Positions 7,786 to 11,718 of a stretch of 11,718 bases of DNA are shown piece after piece (the first letter of the stretch is position 1; every line of letters begins with the position of its first letter). Below the pieces are notes generated by a model. The model did not search any database. It was given only the letters and a program-made list of their open reading frames with translations, and was not told where the DNA came from. The translations under genes were made by a program, and so were the position numbers. This DNA is from Bacilli bacterium (GTDB lineage: Bacteria; Bacillota_I; Bacilli_A; RFN20; CAG-826), in NCBI GenBank assembly GCA_016296775.1, contig JAEDIE010000032.1, positions 1 to 11,718 of the forward strand, written 5' to 3'.

Positions 7786-7803
7786 AAATATAACTAAATT
7801 ATT

Positions 7804-7837
7804 AGCAAAAAGAGACTCTTTTGAGCCTCTTTTTGCT
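7804..7837 (-). terminator. Hairpin terminator after the large lipoprotein gene
   Basis: An 11-bp inverted repeat (agcaaaaagag at 7804-7814 with ctctttttgct at 7827-7837) encloses a mismatch and a further 3-bp stem around a TTTT loop. On the minus strand the core reads GAGGCTC-AAAA-GAGTCTC followed by TTTTT, a compact Rho-independent terminator. It starts 44 nt after the lipoprotein stop. The reverse direction has the same form, so it could act in both. Confidence 0.8.
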
Positions 7838-7848
7838 GTTTTATATAA

Positions 7849-7874
7849 CTAAAGAGTTTACCTAAACACTTTAG
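7849..7874 (-). repeat. Second, weaker hairpin directly after the lipoprotein stop
   Basis: The sequence ctaaag (7849-7854) pairs with ctttag (7869-7874), and inside it gttta (7856-7860) pairs with taaac (7863-7867), separated by one mismatch and a 2-nt centre. It lies 7 nt after the stop codon and just before the main terminator, without a T-run of its own. It may protect the mRNA 3' end, or it may simply be chance pairing in AT-rich DNA. Confidence 0.4.
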
Positions 7875-7880
7875 CTTTTA

Positions 7881-10800
7881 TTATCTTGTGTAGATTTCAG
7901 TTTCACCTTTCTTGACTACAACTGATGAAGCATAGTTACTACCATCATAAATTGCACTTAATGCTGAACCAGCAACTCCATTAACTACAAAGTCAACATC
8001 TGTATAAACTTCTTGTACAGCACTACCACTATGAACAAGTAATCTATATGTAGTTGAAGTTGTTTCAGTTGTTACGACAAATTCAACAGCCCATACACCA
8101 GTATTAAGTTGAGTGTAAGTAAGTGTAGCACTTTCACCATCAACAATTCTTATACCAACATTAACATCGCTTGTAACATAATTTGAACCAAATGAGTTAT
8201 AGTGTGTAATAAGGAATGCTCTACCATCAGCAGCCTTTGTAGCAAAACACTTTTTACCATTTGCTAAATCAATTCTACCGCTTTCTGTATTAATAGCGCC
8301 TGCTAAAGTTCCGGTAACTCTACCAGAAACTCTTCCATCTTCTTCTACAGTAACTGTAGTTACAGAAGGAGTTGTATTTTTATTAGATGACCAAACTTCA
8401 CCACCAGTATATGTACCAACATAACCAGTGTAATCCCATAATTCTACCCATTTTGCATAAATATCAATATCGGTTTCAGTTGTTTTGCCATCCCATGCAG
8501 TTGTTAATCCTTCATCAGTATACCAACCCATAAACTTATATCCATCTCTAGTTGGAGTATCTACTGTTATAGAGACTTTAGGTTTATCTGAGTAAACAAC
8601 ATTTTCTTCACCATTATTTAAGTGAGCAGTAACTGCTACTGGTAAAACCCATTTTGCATATAAGGTTGTTGGTCCAGTTGGTGAGTATTTTTGTAATCCG
8701 GTTGTACCTGAACATGCTTCATCCTCGTACCAACCATCAAAGACATAACCCTCTCTAGTTGGAGTATCAATTGTTCCACCTTCGTAAGCAATATTGTCAA
8801 ACCAAATTGTTGAACCATGTAATTGTTGATATACAAATTTAACATTCTCAGTATCTTCTGCGTTAGCTTTATAGCCAAAGTCGAATGTAATTGGTTCAAC
8901 CCAATCAACATATGTAAATGTATGATTTGTTGTATCAAGAGTAATTACTTTTCTAATTAAAGCTGAGTAAGTAAGATAAATTACATTTGAATTAACTGCA
9001 TCAACAGTATATGTTGTTGAGTTAGAAAGTGAAGTAGAAGTTGCGGTTGATTCAGTTCCTGTTGCATTAGTATATTTAATACCACTTAATGTTAAGTATC
9101 CTGTACCTGTTAAACTAATACTTGCACCATCTTCACATGTATATGTACCTTCTAATGAGTCATGAGTAGTTGTAAATACTTTGGAACTACCAGAGTATGT
9201 TGCAAATAACGATAATATTGGGGTTTCACCTTTCTTAAAGTGTACTAAGCTTGTACTTGAGCTAACTGCTATTGTATTACCCATTTCATCTACTGCCGTA
9301 ACACCAATATGCCATGTTGGATTTGCACTATCTCTAAAGTCAAATAATATTCCAATATCTTCACCATTAACTGTTTGTTTTAAGTAAGTTAATGCATAAG
9401 TATTAGAAGAGGATTCGAATGTAAAGTTAGTTACAGAAATGTCACTTGATGAGTCGAATCCATCAAAATCTTTAAATAAGACGAATGTATAACCGCTCTT
9501 TGTGAAAGTAGTATTTTCACTAACAACCATTACGTTTCCATCAACATAAATGTCGGAAATTTGAGTTCCTGAGCTTGCTGGAGCACTATAAACTCCTGAG
9601 ACACCTTCTCCAATAGTACCACTTACATAAACCGAGTAGGCTGTTCTAATTGTGTAATCACCAGTTGCTTCAACAACAATTGAAGCGTAACTCATACCAC
9701 TTGCACTACCACTATGTAAAAAGTAACCTTTCCATGTTCCAAATAAAGCATGTGTATCAGCTTCACTTACCCATTTAGCATGTAAAGTAATATTTTCATC
9801 AAGTGTTCTACCTGTATATCTTGTAGTTAATGCTTCATCTTCATAGAAAGCAACAAAGTTATAGCCTTCTCTTACTGGATCATCTGGTGTAATAGCAGTT
9901 CCAGGTCTAATATTATGGACTTCTTTAACTCCATCATAACCCATATCAAGAGTTACTTTGACTGGATCAAGCCATTTTGCATAAGCTACTGTATCACCAC
10001 TTAATGCTGTAGTTGATGTTAATGGGGTAGCAAATTCGCTATCTAAATACCATCCATCAAAGAATTGAGTATCACCTGTTTTTGTAATTGTTGGAAGTTC
10101 ACCTTGAATTTCTCCATTTAAAATAAATAATGGGCTTGTATCTCCAACAACTTCTTCATCAACGTTAGCAAAAGTTAAAATATTATATGTAGATTGTCCT
10201 GGTGCAAATTTAAATCTTGCGTCATCTCTTCCACTTGCACCACTACTATCTTTAGTATATCTAAATTCAAGTAAATCACCTTCAACTACATCAAGTTCAT
10301 AACTTGATGCAACTGTACCACTAATTGGTCCAAGAACATCTGTTGAGTTATGTTTAAGATAAAATTTATCCCAATTCTTTTCGCTTGAAACATCATAATC
10401 AAATTTAAATTTTCCTGATGTTCTTGCTACAAATTGAATTCTTTTATCAGAACTATTGATACCAGCATTTGGAGAGACCCACCATCCTTCTTCATTTTGT
10501 GTCCATTCACCAAGATTAGTGTCTAATTCCACTTCAGCATAAACTTGTTTAACAGTTGATTTGATTACTTCGCTTTCTCCACATTGAACACAATTATGGT
10601 AAATTTCCATTGTTCCAGCTTCACTATTTTCTCTAATAGCTGCATCTCCAAATGTATGGACATGAGGAGTTACATTAAGTTCTCCAATAACTGACCAATG
10701 ACCACCTTCTTTTTCATAGATAAGCATTGTAACTGTATCTAAATAAGTATCACCATCTTTACCAACTTCATCTGTAGGAATACCTTCAGCTCTAATAAAT

Positions 10801-11495
10801 TCGCTTCCAGCACTTCCATGAAGATTATTTACATATAACCATGAACCATCAACTTTAACAAATAAATCTAATGTTACGTAGTTTAAATAGGTATCACCAT
10901 CTTTACCAGTTTCACTAGTTGGATCAGTTGCACCATTTAAGAAACTAGTTCCGTCAGCACCATCTTCACCTTTTTCTCCTTGAGGACCTTGTGGACCAGT
11001 TTCACCAGTATCACCTTTATCACCTTGAGGACCTTGAGGACCAGTTTCACCAGTGTCACCTTTATCACCTTTGTCACCTTTAACACCAGTAGCGCTAATA
11101 CCAGAATCAACTCCATCGATAACCCAGTTTCCATTTGCTCCAATTGTAACAACAGGTGTATGTCCATCTTCACCTTTTTCGCCTTGAATACCTTGAGCAC
11201 CTGTAGCACCAGTTTCACCGGTTGCACCAGTAGCGCCGTCTTTTCCATTTTCTCCATCAGCACCATTCGTAACGGTAAATGTTGATGTTTTTCCATTTGA
11301 ATAGGTAATGGTATAAGTGTCAACTAATCCACTTGTACCAGTTTTTTCAATTGAAACAATTGAATTTGGAAGTGATTCTTCAAAACTTGGACCACCTTCA
11401 ACTGGAATTTCAACATCACAACTTGTTAATGTAGCAACGCCTATTCCTAACGATAAGGCACTAACTACTAATAAGGGTAAAATTCTTTTTTTCAT
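7881..11495 (-). CDS. Large modular surface lipoprotein with collagen-like and InlB-type repeats
   Basis: The 1204-residue product is probably an exposed, lipid-anchored adhesin or structural surface protein. The signal peptide ends in the lipobox LTSC with C26 as anchor, and there is no LPXTG sorting motif. The order is as follows: a short beta segment (40-77); collagen-like GXY triplets at 78-113 and 137-184, split by a TIGANGNWVIDGVDSG linker; two 48-residue modules with GKDGDTYL at 197 and 245; a His/Cys-rich patch (H278, H280, H300, C302, C305); and a beta-sandwich-like domain (320-432) with the YTKDSSGASGRDD motif. Four InlB/Flg_new-type repeats ending in AKW follow (about 437-508, 512-575, 869-949 and 953-1016). 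Each pair is followed by a beta-rich domain starting GTW (586) or GTY (1027). An AAGGAG site lies 9 nt before the ATG. It has its own terminator, and a 5S rRNA gene lies upstream. The function is inferred from the domains only. Confidence 0.93.
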   Translation of the reverse strand: MKKRILPLLVVSALSLGIGVATLTSCDVEIPVEGGPSFEESLPNSIVSIEKTGTSGLVDTYTITYSNGKTSTFTVTNGADGENGKDGATGATGETGATGAQGIQGEKGEDGHTPVVTIGANGNWVIDGVDSGISATGVKGDKGDKGDTGETGPQGPQGDKGDTGETGPQGPQGEKGEDGADGTSFLNGATDPTSETGKDGDTYLNYVTLDLFVKVDGSWLYVNNLHGSAGSEFIRAEGIPTDEVGKDGDTYLDTVTMLIYEKEGGHWSVIGELNVTPHVHTFGDAAIRENSEAGTMEIYHNCVQCGESEVIKSTVKQVYAEVELDTNLGEWTQNEEGWWVSPNAGINSSDKRIQFVARTSGKFKFDYDVSSEKNWDKFYLKHNSTDVLGPISGTVASSYELDVVEGDLLEFRYTKDSSGASGRDDARFKFAPGQSTYNILTFANVDEEVVGDTSPLFILNGEIQGELPTITKTGDTQFFDGWYLDSEFATPLTSTTALSGDTVAYAKWLDPVKVTLDMGYDGVKEVHNIRPGTAITPDDPVREGYNFVAFYEDEALTTRYTGRTLDENITLHAKWVSEADTHALFGTWKGYFLHSGSASGMSYASIVVEATGDYTIRTAYSVYVSGTIGEGVSGVYSAPASSGTQISDIYVDGNVMVVSENTTFTKSGYTFVLFKDFDGFDSSSDISVTNFTFESSSNTYALTYLKQTVNGEDIGILFDFRDSANPTWHIGVTAVDEMGNTIAVSSSTSLVHFKKGETPILSLFATYSGSSKVFTTTHDSLEGTYTCEDGASISLTGTGYLTLSGIKYTNATGTESTATSTSLSNSTTYTVDAVNSNVIYLTYSALIRKVITLDTTNHTFTYVDWVEPITFDFGYKANAEDTENVKFVYQQLHGSTIWFDNIAYEGGTIDTPTREGYVFDGWYEDEACSGTTGLQKYSPTGPTTLYAKWVLPVAVTAHLNNGEENVVYSDKPKVSITVDTPTRDGYKFMGWYTDEGLTTAWDGKTTETDIDIYAKWVELWDYTGYVGTYTGGEVWSSNKNTTPSVTTVTVEEDGRVSGRVTGTLAGAINTESGRIDLANGKKCFATKAADGRAFLITHYNSFGSNYVTSDVNVGIRIVDGESATLTYTQLNTGVWAVEFVVTTETTSTTYRLLVHSGSAVQEVYTDVDFVVNGVAGSALSAIYDGSNYASSVVVKKGETEIYTR
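10740..10908 (-). repeat. Direct repeat marking two 48-residue modules
   Basis: A 25-nt sequence at 10740-10764 recurs at 10884-10908 with one mismatch, exactly 144 nt (48 codons) apart. Both encode the VGKDGDTYL/TGKDGDTYL core of a module repeated at residues 185-225 and 233-273. Both modules share the pattern F-x(11)-GKDGDTYL-x(2)-VT followed by an aromatic residue and a Trp. Confidence 0.8.
10981..11070 (-). repeat. Tandem 45-bp repeat, two units, in the collagen-like region
   Basis: Units at 10981-11025 and 11026-11070 differ at only two positions by my reading. They encode two near-identical 15-residue blocks of five GXY triplets (GDK GDT GET GPQ GPQ). Such in-frame repeats can change copy number by slippage or recombination without breaking the reading frame. 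Confidence 0.9.
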
Positions 11496-11536
11496 ATAAA
11501 ACAGCTCCTTTTTAAATAAAAATTAAGTATTCATAC

Positions 11537-11565
11537 TTTATAATAATCAAGAAATTCGTTAATAA
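11537..11565 (-). promoter_or_regulatory. Weak candidate promoter for the large lipoprotein gene
   Basis: On the minus strand TATAAA (11542-11537) lies 17 nt after TTATTA (11565-11560). This would give a leader of about 35 nt ahead of the ATG at 11495, with an AAGGAG site at the expected place. The region is so AT-rich that other box pairs are possible, for example one using TTGATT nearby. Confidence 0.33.
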
Positions 11566-11613
11566 ATAATTAAATATATTAATACAATTTTAATATTTTT
11601 ATTGAAATTCACT

Positions 11614-11638
11614 AATTTATCGATAGCATCGATAAATT
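11614..11638. repeat. 25-bp inverted repeat between the 5S rRNA and the lipoprotein gene
   Basis: The arms aatttatcgat (11614-11624) and atcgataaatt (11628-11638) are perfect complements around a 3-nt centre. As RNA it would be an 11-bp hairpin, but no T-run follows it on the minus strand, so it is not a standard terminator. As DNA it looks like a dyad operator about 50 nt upstream of the candidate lipoprotein promoter. It could also be a processing or termination element of the rRNA operon. Confidence 0.65.
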
Positions 11639-11654
11639 TATATATAAAAAAGTA

Positions 11655-11664
11655 TAAAAAAATA
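11655..11664 (-). terminator. T-run after the 5S rRNA, probable end of the rRNA operon
   Basis: Seven T residues on the minus strand (11662-11656) directly follow the 5S helix I 3' strand. Helix I, formed with the 5' half beyond the window, followed by a U-tract, could serve as the terminator. There is no separate hairpin right before the run. Confidence 0.45.
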
Positions 11665-11718
11665 GCCCAGCTACTTCTTATTCTCAGCTATCGCCTACCT
11701 TCAGCACTACAGTGCTTA
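11664..11718 (-). rRNA. rrf: 5S ribosomal RNA, 3' part (cut by window edge)
   Basis: The minus strand from the window edge reads TAAGCACTGTAGTGCTGAAG, then GTAGGCGATAGC and TGAGAATAAGAAGTAGCTGG. This lines up with the 3' half of bacterial 5S rRNA: the (GT)TAAGC segment, the helix-II-side AGTGCTGAAGGTAG (compare GCGCCGATGGTAG), the loop E strand TGAGAATAAG (compare GAGAGTAGG) and the helix I 3' strand TAGCTGGGC. A T7 run follows at once (11662-11656), as expected for termination after an rRNA operon. The 5' half, which should contain the helix I partner (something like GCCCAGCTA), lies outside the window. Helix IV is short compared with B. subtilis, a Mollicute-like trait. The alignment is from memory; the exact mature 3' end is approximate. 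Confidence 0.87.

Noticed and set aside
7725..7803. Possible NAD riboswitch or NiaR-type operator before NAPRT
   Set aside because: The leader is only about 25 nt after the candidate promoter, and I see no convincing stem-loops or dyads in it.
7881..8100. Sortase anchor at the C-terminus of the large lipoprotein
   Set aside because: The protein ends in KKGETEIYTR without LPXTG, hydrophobic segment or positive tail. Anchoring is through the N-terminal lipobox cysteine.
10981..11070. Possible CRISPR array
   Set aside because: The 45-bp units are directly adjacent with no spacers and encode in-frame collagen triplets.
10937..11323. Open frames on both strands opposite or out of frame with the collagen-like region
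   Set aside because: They arise from the repetitive GXY codons (GGT/GGA-rich) of the lipoprotein gene, give low-complexity Leu/Lys or Thr/Ser products, and lack convincing ribosome binding sites.
11614..11638. Inverted repeat as a canonical terminator of the rRNA operon
   Set aside because: No T-run follows the hairpin on the minus strand. The T7 run directly after the 5S is a better candidate.

Overview
The window is AT-rich DNA with short spacers. Every gene I can support lies on the minus strand, so transcription runs from the right edge to the left. The gene content (group II ECF transporter module followed by truA, lipoproteins with short signal peptides, AAGGAG-type ribosome binding sites) points to a low-GC Firmicute or Mollicute-related Bacilli lineage. 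Two details narrow this. The 3' end of a 5S rRNA at the right edge has a shortened helix IV, as in Mollicutes. All tryptophans checked are TGG and one gene ends in TGA, so the genetic code looks standard. An uncultured gut lineage of the RF39, Acholeplasma or Erysipelotrichia kind would fit, but this is inference.

Layout, in transcription order (right to left). (1) 11718-11664: 3' end of a 5S rRNA, presumably the last gene of an rRNA operon outside the window, followed by a T-run. (2) 11663-11496: AT-rich spacer with a 25-bp inverted repeat and a weak candidate promoter. (3) 11495-7881: a 1204-residue modular surface lipoprotein with collagen-like GXY stretches, paired 48-residue modules, four InlB/Flg_new-type repeats and duplicated beta-rich domains; a hairpin terminator follows. 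(4) 7724-4046: a probable three-gene operon of nicotinate phosphoribosyltransferase, a 621-residue two-helix membrane protein (tentatively DUF3137-like) and a LemA-family membrane protein, closed by a strong terminator at 3995-4025. (5) 3939-1: a tightly packed operon of dCMP deaminase, ecfA1, ecfA2, ecfT and truA, plus the first 37 codons of a small lipoprotein cut by the left edge.

The ECF genes encode the shared energizing module (two ATPases and the transmembrane T component) for vitamin and micronutrient uptake. No substrate-binding S component is present, so it must be encoded elsewhere. With nicotinate salvage and dCMP deamination, the metabolic genes suggest an organism that imports and salvages cofactors and nucleotides. 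The large lipoprotein is probably an exposed, membrane-anchored adhesin or structural surface protein. The least understood part is the NAPRT / 621-residue membrane protein / LemA operon.
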